A stretch of DNA of 47,696 nucleotides, taken from the NCBI GenBank assembly GCA_049999765.1, contig JBNGIQ010009252.1, forward strand, positions 42,670 through 90,365, in the 5' to 3' direction. Shown here piece after piece: positions 33,397 through 42,789 of the stretch (position 1 is its first letter; each line of letters begins with the position of its first letter). The DNA comes from Phaeoceros laevis (lineage: Eukaryota > Anthocerotophyta > Anthocerotopsida > Notothyladales). Under the pieces are notes generated by a model that saw only the letters and a list, made by a program, of their open reading frames with translations, was not told the origin of the DNA and ran no database searches. Made by a program: the position numbers and the translations under genes.

Positions 33397-35712
33397 TCAG
33401 GCTCTTGTGTATCCTTCTGTCTGCTGTGAATGGAAGTCGTTCAGACTGTTGTATATCTGGTTACTCTGGTCATGTCTTTGGTCTTCCGACATGAACATGT
33501 GCACCTCGTCCTCATGCTCAATCCAGCTCTGGCCGGGCTGTTTCCATGCATCTGCATTTCGTCTCAGCTCGTCTATTTCCATGGAGAGATCCCACATGCC
33601 GGCGTCTGCATAAATGTTCGACATGACCACATATGCTGCTCCGTCATGCGGGGCTAGAAGGACCAAAGAGTCGAAGGCTCGCCTCCCCAGCTCCAGGTTG
33701 CCATGTTGGCGGCAGGCAGCAAGCACAGACGACCAGAGAGCCAAGTCTGGTTGCTGAGGCATCTCCTGAAGCAAGTCTTGGGCCTTGCTCAGGAGGCCCA
33801 CTCGACACAGCGAGTCTATGATGATAGCATAGTGTTGGATCGTTGCCTGGATGCCATGGTTGCTAGTCATGGATTGGAAGTACCCAAGAGCCCTGTCTAT
33901 GAGACCTGAATGACTGCATGCCGAGAGAAGGGACAAGAAGGTGACTCCGTTGGGTTTCACCCCTGCCAGCTGCATCTTCTGGAAGAAGTGAAGGCTTGCT
34001 TCACTGTTGCCTTGCCGGGCATATCCTGCAATCACTGCTGTCCAGGCATACACGTCTTGTCTAGGCATCCAGTTGAAAACCTGCTCCGAGTGCACCATGC
34101 TCCCACATTTGCCGTAAGCGTGGATGAGGGCGTTCCCCACGAGAGTCCACTTTTTACTCCCTTGGTGAGCTTGAATGTGATGGTAGACCTCGTGACAGAT
34201 GTTGAGAGCTCCAATATCGCTGCAGGCCTTCAGGATGCAGAGGAATGTGGTTTCGTTGGGTGGCACACCTGCAGCTTGCATTTGGGAGTAGGTTTGCAAA
34301 GCCTGTTCACCTGCTCCTTGCTCAGCACAAGCTGATATCATTGCAGTCCATGCCACCACATCTCTCTCCGGCAGGGCGTCAAAGACATGCTGGGCGTCCA
34401 GGATACTCCCACATCTGGCGTACATATGTACCAGAGCACTGCCAACGAACACGTCTGCTTCATCTCTGCTCCAAGCAGCTTCGGCATGTATTGCCTTCCC
34501 CTTGCAGAGTGCCGAGGCTTTGATGTGAGGCCCTTCTCCTTGCATTTCTGCAAGGCTTCCACATGCCTGCAGAGCACTTACAAAGGTTCGCCCATTTGGT
34601 CTGACACCTTCCTCTTGCATTAGCCTATACAACTGCAAAGCTTTTTCACCCTCTGCGAACTGAGCGTAACCAGCAATCATGGCGGACCAGGTGACTACGT
34701 CACGCTGGGATAAACGCTCAAAGACATGCATAGCATCTAATAGGCTTCCAGACGTCACATACATGTGCACAAGAATGCTTCCCACAAAAATATCCGATTC
34801 ACACCGCATCCAAGCAGCTTGAGCGTGTATAGCCCTCCCCCTTTGTAGCATCCTTGCTCTGACAGTAGCACCCTCTTCCAAACTGTGCTCTTCTGAATCT
34901 TCAAGGATGCAGCAAGCCTGGAGGACACGAACTAAGGTTCTGTCGTTTGGTCTTACGCCTTCCTCTTGCATTTTTTCATACATGTCGAAAGCTACTTCGC
35001 CTTGTTCAGACAGAACATATCCTGCGATTATTGCGGTCCATGAAGCCACATCGGGTCTGGGCAATCTGTCAAAAACCAGCCGAGCATTCGTCATACTCCC
35101 GCATCTTGCATACATGTCCAGTAGAGTGGTGGCCACAAACAAGTCTTGCTCACACCTATGTTTTACTGCTTCTGCATGAATCCGCTGCCCCTCCTCTAAA
35201 TCTGCCAAGCTACCACAGGCTCTGAGAAGGGTGACAAAAGTGTACTTGTTCGGCTGCACACATGCTGCTTGCATCTGTCCAAACAATCTCAGAGCCTCCC
35301 TAGCTTGTCCTCCCTGCATGTACCCTGTCATGACAGCCGTCCAAGAGAACACGGTTCGCTGTGGCAATCTGCAAAATATCTCCAGGGCATCTGCAAGGCT
35401 CCCACACTTGACCAGAGCGTTGACAAGGGATTCTCCCAGAAACAAGTGTGACTCCAGCCCATTCTTGGCCACATGAGCACGTACTTGCCTAACTTCAGCC
35501 ACAGCCCTCTTCTCCACACAGATCTGTAATAGATTGCAGTATGTTTGCACCGCGGGCACAAAGCCCTGCTTTTCCATCTGGAGCAGGGCCTCCAATGCTT
35601 TGTCCAGCCGACCATCCTTGCACGCGTTTGCAAGTCTTCCTTGCAGCCTGCGGACAGGACAGTCGCAAGATCCTCTCAGTGTCCTGCTGCAAGTAAAAAC
35701 CGCAAATTTCAC
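33397..35712 (-). CDS. PLS-class pentatricopeptide repeat protein with E-type C-terminus
   Basis: Intronless, 771 residues. From about residue 25 to 690 it is a run of PPR motifs with the P-L-S pattern of about 35-36 residues. Recognisable cores include VQTYCNLLQICVEKRAVAEV, TVFSWTAVMTGYMQGGQA and VTFLSLLSACSHSGLIDRA. The tail has GQSWIEHEDEVHMFMSEDQR, the E/E+ block, and ends before a DYW deaminase domain. PLS-E proteins bind specific organellar transcripts and usually guide C-to-U editing together with a deaminase in trans. The first ~25 residues (MKFAVFTCSRTLRGS...) are basic with no acidic residue, compatible with mitochondrial or plastid targeting. Its stop codon is only 136 bp from that of the alcohol dehydrogenase, and it is head-to-head with a related PPR gene. 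Confidence 0.92.
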   Translation of the reverse strand: MKFAVFTCSRTLRGSCDCPVRRLQGRLANACKDGRLDKALEALLQMEKQGFVPAVQTYCNLLQICVEKRAVAEVRQVRAHVAKNGLESHLFLGESLVNALVKCGSLADALEIFCRLPQRTVFSWTAVMTGYMQGGQAREALRLFGQMQAACVQPNKYTFVTLLRACGSLADLEEGQRIHAEAVKHRCEQDLFVATTLLDMYARCGSMTNARLVFDRLPRPDVASWTAIIAGYVLSEQGEVAFDMYEKMQEEGVRPNDRTLVRVLQACCILEDSEEHSLEEGATVRARMLQRGRAIHAQAAWMRCESDIFVGSILVHMYVTSGSLLDAMHVFERLSQRDVVTWSAMIAGYAQFAEGEKALQLYRLMQEEGVRPNGRTFVSALQACGSLAEMQGEGPHIKASALCKGKAIHAEAAWSRDEADVFVGSALVHMYARCGSILDAQHVFDALPERDVVAWTAMISACAEQGAGEQALQTYSQMQAAGVPPNETTFLCILKACSDIGALNICHEVYHHIQAHQGSKKWTLVGNALIHAYGKCGSMVHSEQVFNWMPRQDVYAWTAVIAGYARQGNSEASLHFFQKMQLAGVKPNGVTFLSLLSACSHSGLIDRALGYFQSMTSNHGIQATIQHYAIIIDSLCRVGLLSKAQDLLQEMPQQPDLALWSSVLAACRQHGNLELGRRAFDSLVLLAPHDGAAYVVMSNIYADAGMWDLSMEIDELRRNADAWKQPGQSWIEHEDEVHMFMSEDQRHDQSNQIYNSLNDFHSQQTEGYTRA

Positions 35713-36573
35713 AGCATCCCTTAATTCATCTGGGACCTTTCTGTCACAATGCAGGAGCAGGCAATGAGAGACCGATACCCTTCTGTACCATGTAATCCCG
35801 CGCGGAGTTCAGAGGTAGCGAGCTGACATTTCACCCATGGACCCCTGAACCTGTTATTCACCCGGCATAGGTCCTCCTCGTGTGCACGCCCGTGGCGCTT
35901 GTGCAGAAACTTGACAGTTTGTGGTGCAATACTTGGAGCACAGACCGCTCGCATTGTTTAAGGCTTTCCTCTTCCTGTGTGCCTTCAGAGGAGCCTGCGT
36001 GCGTGTCCGGGCGCAAAGCATCATGATGCCTCCTATGCAATGACCAACAAAGCACCAACAGCCTCTGGACACACACAGAGATCTGACTTCGAAAGGACCT
36101 GCAGGACTGAAGAAATTTGAGTGAGCGTGCCGGGGATTATTGACGACTGAACTGCGACTCTGGGGTACAGAAACCTGGAGGTGGTCGGACATATTGAGAT
36201 TAAGGAATTGTGCAAGGGCGCATTCGCGACTTCCTTGACGACCGCACACTTCCCTGTGGGAACCATGCCTACTGCTTTGAAGGCAATGCACGGGGAGGAC
36301 GGTTGCGCACTTCATGGGAGTACCACGTGCTCTCAGTGTTGTTACGCAAGCTGTTCCAGTTCCACAGAAGGGCCAGCTCGATGCAGATGTCGGCTACAGG
36401 GACGAGAAGGATGCCCTGCGGATGGGAAGTCACAGGTCCAAGCCTCCGTTGGCGGAACTCCAACTTGCCACCTTCACCCCTGCACTGGAGGTTGGATTCA
36501 CGGGTGTACACGGGTATGCCTCTCTGCAGTTTTGTAGAAGCGTTTCAATGAAGTTGTCAAAGAAGGATTGTGA
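35713..36573. other. Interval between two divergent PPR genes
   Basis: About 860 bp. It should hold both promoters and, because the right-hand PPR frame has no in-frame ATG, possibly an upstream exon of that gene. Short frames on both strands have no recognised domain. Confidence 0.5.
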
Positions 36574-37808
36574 GGGAATGCAGGCTGTGTTTCAACTGGC
36601 AGCAGGGCCACTGAGGGTTCACTGGGAAATCTCCATTTTCACAGGTTTCAGACTACATTCAGGAAATCCTACAATGATGGACAACCGGAAAAAGGAAGCG
36701 ATGTTCTGCTACATCTGGACCAGCAGGGTGTCGTGCCCTCCGTGCAAACGTACTTCGAGCTGTTGCAAATATGTGCGGAGAAGAAGGATCTGGCTGGGGC
36801 TCAGCGAGTATATGCTCATCTGGCAAAGAATGGGTTTGTGTCTAACTTGTTTCTCGGTGAGTCCCTTGTTAATACCCTGGTCAAGTGTGGTGGCCTTGAA
36901 GAGGCTGTCCAGGTATTTCACAGGTTGCCAGAACGAACTGTGTTCTCCTGGACGGCTGTCATGATTGGGTACACTAAGGGAGGACAAGCAGAGAAGGCTT
37001 TGGGATTGTTTAAACAGATGCCAGCAGCAGGTGTACAGCCAAACAGGTACACTTTTGTCACCCTACTCAGAGCATGTGGGAGCTTGGCAGATCTGGAAGA
37101 AGGAAAGCGTATACATGCTGAAGTTTGGAGGCATGGATGTGAGTCTGATGTGTTTGTGGGAACCACGTTGATTGACATGTACGCTAGATGTGGGAGCATG
37201 GAGGATGCGCAGAATGTGTTCGACAATATGGCCAACCCGAACTTGGTGTCGTGGAGTGCCATTATTGCAGGATATGCACAGCAGGGACAAGGAGGTAAGG
37301 CTCTTGATCTTTTCGAGCAGATGCAGGAGCAAGGTGTTGAACCAGATGAGCGGATTGTTGCTCGTGTGCTCAAGGCATGTAGCCACCNNNNNNNNNNGCC
37401 ATCATGGTTGACCTACTTGGGCGGGCAGGACTTCTGAACAAGGCTGAGGGAGTGATCCTGGAAATGCCAATGCAGCCTGACTCTGGTGTATGGGCCTCAC
37501 TGCTTGCTGCCTGCAGGAAGTTTGGAGATGTAGTACTGGGACGGCGAACCTTCAATCGTCTGGTGTGTCTGGATCCAAAAGAATGTGCAGCATACATTAT
37601 GATGTTCAACATCTATGCGGATGCAGGTATGTGGGAGTCTGCCAGAGAGATAGATGCCTTGAAAATGGAGGCAGGTGCATGGAAGAGGCCTGGCCGGAGT
37701 TGGATTGACCATGAACAGGAACGGCAGCTGTTCATGGTTGCAGACCAGGCAAACACACATATGGAAGAGATTTATGCAGGCTTGGATGTGCTGTCTGCAC
37801 AGGTGTAG
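36574..37808 (+). CDS. PLS-class PPR protein, 5' end unresolved and interrupted by an assembly gap
   Basis: The frame is open from a stop at 36571-36573 to the gap. It reads QQGVVPSVQTYFELLQICAE, RTVFSWTAVMIGYTKGGQA and FVTLLRACGSLADLEEGKRI, clearly related to the neighbouring minus-strand PPR protein. No in-frame ATG exists before the first PPR motif, so an upstream exon (a possible acceptor is ttttcacag at about 36636-36644), a non-AUG start or 5' decay must be assumed. The left part ends LKACSH just before the 10-N gap; the right part resumes in another frame as IMVDLLGRAGLL and runs to an E-type tail (SWIDHEQERQLFMV, LSAQV end). By comparison with usual PPR proteins, about 25-30 residues are missing at the gap, which is probably a size placeholder. 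No DYW domain. Confidence 0.8.
37388..37397. other. Assembly gap (10 N)
   Basis: A run of ten undetermined bases inside the PPR gene. The reading frame on the two sides differs, so the real gap length is not 10 bp. Confidence 1.
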
Positions 37809-38533
37809 TGGAAGGAATGCCTTTTGTAAGCGTCGCCAAGAAAAATCAGAAACTTGGATTTACCCGATCCGCTAATGATAACTCAGATTAGGTGTGCAAA
37901 ATATGAGAGCACCAGAGTCGAACTGGCCCAGTTCAGGGTGAACTGGGAGTCCGAATCTGTTACAAATTAGATGTGCCCTCGATGCGATCTATCTTTCCTC
38001 CCCATGACCCATCCTCATGGCGCGTCTCCACATTCAGTACGTTTCAGTTGGCCAAGTCGAGGATGCTTGAAGTAGTAGGGAAGGAAGGAAGGGGGTTTTA
38101 TCGTGAGGGCAAGATCTTGTTGCTTGCGACAATTGAACCTTTACCATCCTCTCTTCCGCCCGCCGGTCTTCAGAGAAAATGCCGTGACCCGGCCGGAACT
38201 GGGATACTTTCCTCACAGCTGGCCTGTTAATTATTATTAGGACCATTTCGCATGAGCCCGGGCAGGACACGAATCCCCGTACAGGCTGGGTGCATGAACG
38301 AACAGCAACCGTTGCGAGTGTTCTTAGCAATTTCTTCAACTCCCCATGATTGACACCCCGTGGTTACTGCCAATGCACAATGATTGTAGCACACGCACTT
38401 CGTCTATTGGGGGGAATTTTGCGCACCTACAGTTGGAATCGTGGATGCAGGCATCTTGTCTTCTCTCCTAGTGCTGCATTGTAGAGGCTCAGAGATTGGG
38501 AGGGGACTGAGGTGCTTGCTACTCACAGTCACT
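37809..38533. other. Interval between PPR and transporter genes
   Basis: About 0.7 kb without a supported gene. A short perfect inverted repeat (cccagttc / gaactggg, 37927-37934 and 37940-37947) just after the PPR gene could form a small hairpin in its 3' UTR. The promoter of the transporter gene must lie in the right half. Confidence 0.55.
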
Positions 38534-40477
38534 ATGGGACCTGCAGCACCAACAGAGGAGGAGGCAAGGCTACCACAGCTCCTCAAGGGTCCCGACTCTT
38601 CGCCTCAAAAGGCCTTCTGGAAACTTTTCCCTTCCGGGCTGAAGTACCTCTTGGCAAACGAGATTGCAGAACGATATGTCTTCTACGGAGTGAAGGCAGT
38701 GCTAGCGTTGTACCTCTACCAGCACCTTCATCTGAGCGAGAACACGGCAACCGAACTGTTCCACCTCTTCGTGGTTGTCACCTACACCGCCGTCCTATTG
38801 GGCGCATACTTCAGCGACGGTCTCTGGGTAAGCAGAGCAGTTCATTCCGCATTTTGCATTGGTTTTAGCACTGGTTGCGTGAGCACTCCTTACAGCTGAA
38901 ATGCAGCTCTTTCTGGGTGTTATTTCAGGGATACTACGTCACAATTCTGCGTCTAGAGGTGCTCTACTTTTTTGGAGTAGCGATTCTGCTGGTGTCTTCG
39001 GTGCCGGATCCTGATGTGACCTATATCCCGCTATGGGGATCCGCACTGGGCATTTTCCTGATTGCCTTCACTGCTGGAGGCTCGAGACCCTGCATCCCTA
39101 CTTTTGGAGCAAACCAGATTGAGTACTCCGTTCAAGGGAACAGGCAGTTGACAGAACTGTTGCAAAGTAGATTCTTCTCGGTGTTCTACTTCTTCTCCAA
39201 CTTCGCTTCTGTCATCACCAAGCTGCTGACCCCGTACTTGAGGGCCAACACATCCTACGCTACTGCCTTCAGTGTCAGTACTGGTGTGATGCTGTTTGCT
39301 GTGGGCATCTTTTGGTGGGGCAGACGCACGTATGTGAGTAGGGCACCGGAGAGAAATGTGTTCTCGTCTGTAGGAAGGATACTTTGGGATGCTGTCAAGC
39401 TTGGGAGAGGAAGGAAGAGCGAGGGTGCTGATGCCAGACTACTGCTGAATGGAAGAGATGGAGAGGAGGAGGTGGAGCACTGGCTGGACCATGCAAAGGT
39501 GGAGCATGGTGAGACTGAAGTGGAGGACCTGAAGAGGGTGCTGCGAGTGCTTGTGTTTTTGCTGCCAGCTACCGTTTTCTGGTCACTTGCCGACCAGCAG
39601 GGATCCAAATGGGTGTTCCAAGGCAGCCAGATGGACGGGCGGATATCCTGGTTGGGAGGGCTGGTCATCCAGCCAGACCAGATGGTGGTAAGGCAGGCCC
39701 GATAGTTGAATGTTGCTTGTTTGGGCATTGATAGTGGTACCGGGCAGGCAGGTATGCTTAAGCTTGCCCACAGTGGTTTGATGCCTGTTGTGGTTCCTGC
39801 CTGCAGGTGTTGAACCCTAGCTTTGTGCTGATCATGATCCCGCTGGTGGATCTATTCATTTATCCTTTTGTGGAGCGGATGGGAGTCTCGTTGCATTACA
39901 TACGCAGAATGGTTTTGGGCATGTTGATGAACGCGTCAGCATTTGTGGTGGCTGCCATAGTTCAGTTGGCCATCTACAGGGCCGCAAGCACTGAAGCCGA
40001 GCTGGGGAGGGGCCGAATCAGCATTCTCTGGCAGGTGCCGCAGTATGTGCTGATAACAGCCGGCGAGGTTCTGTTCAGCATCACAGGGCTGGCGTTTGCG
40101 TACTCGGAAGCACCTGCTAGCATGAAAGTGGCTGTCCAGTCTGCTTGGGAGCTCACAATTGCAGGAGGTGAAATTTCGATGCTCCACACATATGTTGGTG
40201 TTGCATTCTCTGCTTGCCTCTCATGGTTTTGTTTGGTTGAACTGCAGGTAACGTGGTGACCATCATCCTAGTAGCCATTATCGGAGAGCGGTTGTCCAAG
40301 GCCAACGAATTCCTGGTGTTTGCAGGACTGTGCACTCTGGCAGCCGCAGTCATGGCTTGGCTGGGAGTTGGTTTTTCCTACAGGCAACCAGCAGAAAACA
40401 ACGAAGATTCTGTTTCCAATGTTTCCCATCCCATTCAGGCATTGGTCACCAGCCCTGCATTGGCACACGGGGCCTAG
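38534..40477 (+). CDS. Proton-coupled oligopeptide transporter, SLC15/PepT-like (POT family)
   Basis: Four exons, 38534-38827, 38929-39687, 39807-40167 and 40248-40477, encode 547 residues with all phases closing. An ERYVFYGVKAVLALYL first helix (ExxERFxYY-like) is followed by about a dozen hydrophobic segments. Motifs typical of SLC15 are present: EHWLDHAK before the middle loop, FWSLADQQGSKW, IQPDQM, AFVVAAIVQ and WQVPQYVLITAGEVLFSITG with YSEAPASMK. The match to animal and bacterial PepT-type POTs is closer than to the plant NPF clade, whose corresponding helix reads differently. The large extracellular domain between helices 9 and 10 of animal PepT1 is absent, as in bacterial POTs. It should move di- or tripeptides with protons across a membrane; which one is unknown. 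The upstream in-frame ATG at 38441 is less likely as the start. Confidence 0.9.
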
Positions 40478-41092
40478 AATCGTGTAAGCTTTCATTGCCA
40501 CTTCGATTTCTGAAGGATGGGCTGGTAAGTAGCAGCACAGCCTCATCTGGCCGTCCCGTCTAGAAAGCCGCAACTACATCAAGGCCTGAGAGGCGACTGC
40601 CTAATCTGCTGCGTCCCTGTATATCCTTAGAAGCTCTTGGAAGCTCTTGAGAGTCACCTGACGTTGACAAAGGCGAGACTTCTCCTTTGGTCTCAGGGGG
40701 ACTGCCTTCCATGCACCACCACATTGATTGGAGCATGTAGAAAAGGTCCGCTATACGTGGCCTACTGTGTATAAAGGAACACATCCAGCTAGCCATGTCC
40801 TTATCTGCTCCAAATCACTTCATGTCAGACTCTTGCTATCGAAAAACTGTGTAAACTACAACTCAGCTCTCCGATAAGTGTACTTAGCAAAATTCTGATG
40901 CGTCACGAAACATCAGATCACGGTATGCAACACTACAGTTTGCTTGAGTGACCCTTCGCTGGTTGGGAAAGCCACATGTGGGTCAACATATTGTCAAGAA
41001 ATGTTGGAAAATCCGGGAATAGAGCTGGCCCGCCAGATCCTGCTGTCCAGGCTGACTTGTTCCAACTAGCGCCTCTTGACCCTATAAATGAG
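40478..41092. other. Interval between transporter and lectin genes
   Basis: About 0.6 kb. It holds the transporter 3' UTR on the left and the distal promoter of the lectin gene on the right. No coding region is supported. Confidence 0.55.
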
Positions 41093-41099
41093 CCGCACC
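41093..41099 (+). promoter_or_regulatory. TATA box of the lectin gene
   Basis: TATAAAT within a cctataaatgag context. A transcript starting about 30 bp downstream would have a 5' UTR split by the intron described at 41190-41282. This is a sequence match, not measured. Confidence 0.6.
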
Positions 41100-41189
41100 A
41101 CCAGGACTCAAACCGGCTCGCAAGCAAGGTCGGAACCAGACGTCCATCGCGCAATCCATCTCAACTCCTCACACTGTCACATTCATCAG

Positions 41190-41282
41190 GTAATCTCTCG
41201 ATTCTGAATGTATGCGCATAATTTGGAGAGTGGCATTTCCAGGGAGGCAATTCCTCATGTTTTTGCATTGTGTTGCCTGCAG
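41190..41282 (+). other. Probable 5' UTR intron of the lectin gene
   Basis: A donor (catcag|gtaatc) and an acceptor (gttgcctgcag|acagcc) bracket a 93-nt intron of the size usual in this window, lying between the TATA box and the start codon. Inferred from splice-site match only. Confidence 0.5.
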
Positions 41283-41339
41283 ACAGCCACAGGATCACTC
41301 ACCTTTGCCAGATCTATCTAGAGCCAAATCGTTTGCAAA

Positions 41340-42257
41340 ATGGCGGCATCACGAGTGCACTGCAATGGGCTGCTTTTTTGCCTTCTGCTTCTTCTGGCAA
41401 TCAACGCACCCGAGGCAGATGGCGCCAGTGCAGCCAAATCCAAGGTGCCCTTGAAGGGAGTGAACCTCTCCTTCCCACCCTTCACTTCAGATCTCAACTG
41501 CAGCCTGCCCAACGCGGACGTCAGCGAGGCCTTTGTGTGCACCCCAGGAACAGGCGCCCCTGCCCGCGTCATCTTCTCCAACGACAACGGCCTCCTCTCC
41601 GCCCGCTACGCCTATGAGAAGAAGGTGCAACTCTTCAAGAAGAACACCAAATACGCCGCCTCCTTCTCCACCAGCTACACCATCCAATTCGACCGGAGCT
41701 CCGAGAGAGTGGAATCGGGCAGCTTCACCAGCTTCGGCGGGGGCTGGGCATTTGCCATCACCCCAGACCAGAGGGTGGGAGACAGCGGCCTCGACAGCCT
41801 CGGCCTGTTCGAGGTGGACCAAGCTACGGGCAAGTCGCTGAGGGGGAAGAACACCCGGACGGTGGCTGTGGCCTTGGACGTCGTGCAAACATTCCCCTGG
41901 GACAACCCCGAAGTTCCTCACCTGGAGCTGGACATCAACAGCGTCAACTCTGTGAAATCCACGTTCCTGTGGGACAGGACTGCCTTCTTCGACAGGAAGA
42001 TGGCGGTGTTCATCGACTACGACGCCAAGAAGGAGTTTCTGGCTGTGAGGATCCAGAATTTGACGGATACTGGCAAGCCCAACAAGAAGCAGGCCAAGCT
42101 GCTGCTGTCCTACGCTGGGCTCAAGCTGTCCGACTATGTGAATGAGAATTCGGTGGTGGGATTCTCCTCCCAAGTTCCCACAACTGAGCGTGGAGTGTAC
42201 ATCCTCTTCGACTGGAAGTTCAGCACCAAGTGGGTTCTCACTAAAAAGTTGCAGTAG
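41340..42257 (+). CDS. Secreted legume-lectin-domain (L-type lectin) protein
   Basis: Intronless coding region of 305 residues. Residues 1-28 are a clear signal peptide (LLFCLLLLLAINAPEADG). The remainder is a single legume-lectin beta-sandwich: VNLSFPPF, GGGWAFAITPDQRVGDSG and LGLFEV, then VAVALDVVQTFPWDNPEVPH and LELDINSVNSV. The metal-binding block, usually VAVEFDT...N...DP...H, keeps the first Asp, the later Asp and the His, but the Glu is Ala and the usual Asn is missing, so Ca/Mn-dependent sugar binding may be weakened or altered. There is no membrane helix or kinase domain, so it is a soluble secreted or vacuolar lectin rather than a lectin receptor kinase. One N-glycosylation sequon (NLS, residues 42-44) and others such as NCS and NLT are present. 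Confidence 0.88.
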   Translation: MAASRVHCNGLLFCLLLLLAINAPEADGASAAKSKVPLKGVNLSFPPFTSDLNCSLPNADVSEAFVCTPGTGAPARVIFSNDNGLLSARYAYEKKVQLFKKNTKYAASFSTSYTIQFDRSSERVESGSFTSFGGGWAFAITPDQRVGDSGLDSLGLFEVDQATGKSLRGKNTRTVAVALDVVQTFPWDNPEVPHLELDINSVNSVKSTFLWDRTAFFDRKMAVFIDYDAKKEFLAVRIQNLTDTGKPNKKQAKLLLSYAGLKLSDYVNENSVVGFSSQVPTTERGVYILFDWKFSTKWVLTKKLQ

Positions 42258-42789
42258 TAATCTCCAGGTTGGTTGTCTTACAAGTGATGCTGCATTTAAT
42301 TCCACTTGAGGCAGAATGGTACACAGCTTTGCTTTGAGCAATCATGAACTGATCAATTGATCAGGAAGAAGGCTCAATATCGATAAGCAGAGAGAATTGG
42401 AGAGTTGTGCAAATTGCAGCAACTTGTAGCTTGTGAACAATAAAGATCTCAGGCATTCACCAAGTTTCAACATGATGAAACCTGATGACTTCTGTCGGAG
42501 TGACAAACCCTAATTGCCGCCTCTACGAAAAAACGAATTTGGCTATCCTTCAAATTCCAGTGTTGACACCTCACTGCCAGTCCTGATGTTGATCCTCATT
42601 GCCAGGCGGCCAGATTTGAAGCCTGCATGCCTTGCGCATTCTATGATGAACACCTCGTCACTTCCGGCTATGATAAGCACGAGATCTGATGCAGGAATTC
42701 CGTTCCTCCTCCTTCGTCTGGAAATTGGTCGGGAATTGGTGGATGACTCTTGGTACTTTGAAGAATTGTAAGGCGTGACTGCAGATAAG
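42258..42789. other. Interval between lectin and SDR genes
   Basis: About 0.5 kb. It contains the 3' UTR of the lectin gene (an aataaa signal occurs near 42439) and the promoter of the SDR gene. No coding region is supported. Confidence 0.5.

Noticed and set aside
35854-36537. Several 70-150 codon frames on both strands between the two PPR genes
   Set aside because: Mutually overlapping frames without domains. One may overlap a missing 5' exon of the right PPR gene, but none continues its reading frame convincingly.
38441-38533. Earlier in-frame ATG for the peptide transporter
   Set aside because: The 31 extra residues lie before the usual acidic cytosolic N-terminus of this family and have no counterpart in it.
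41487-42341. 284-codon minus-strand frame opposite the lectin gene
   Set aside because: Antisense shadow of the lectin coding region, low-complexity Val/Glu/Gly/His composition and no domain.
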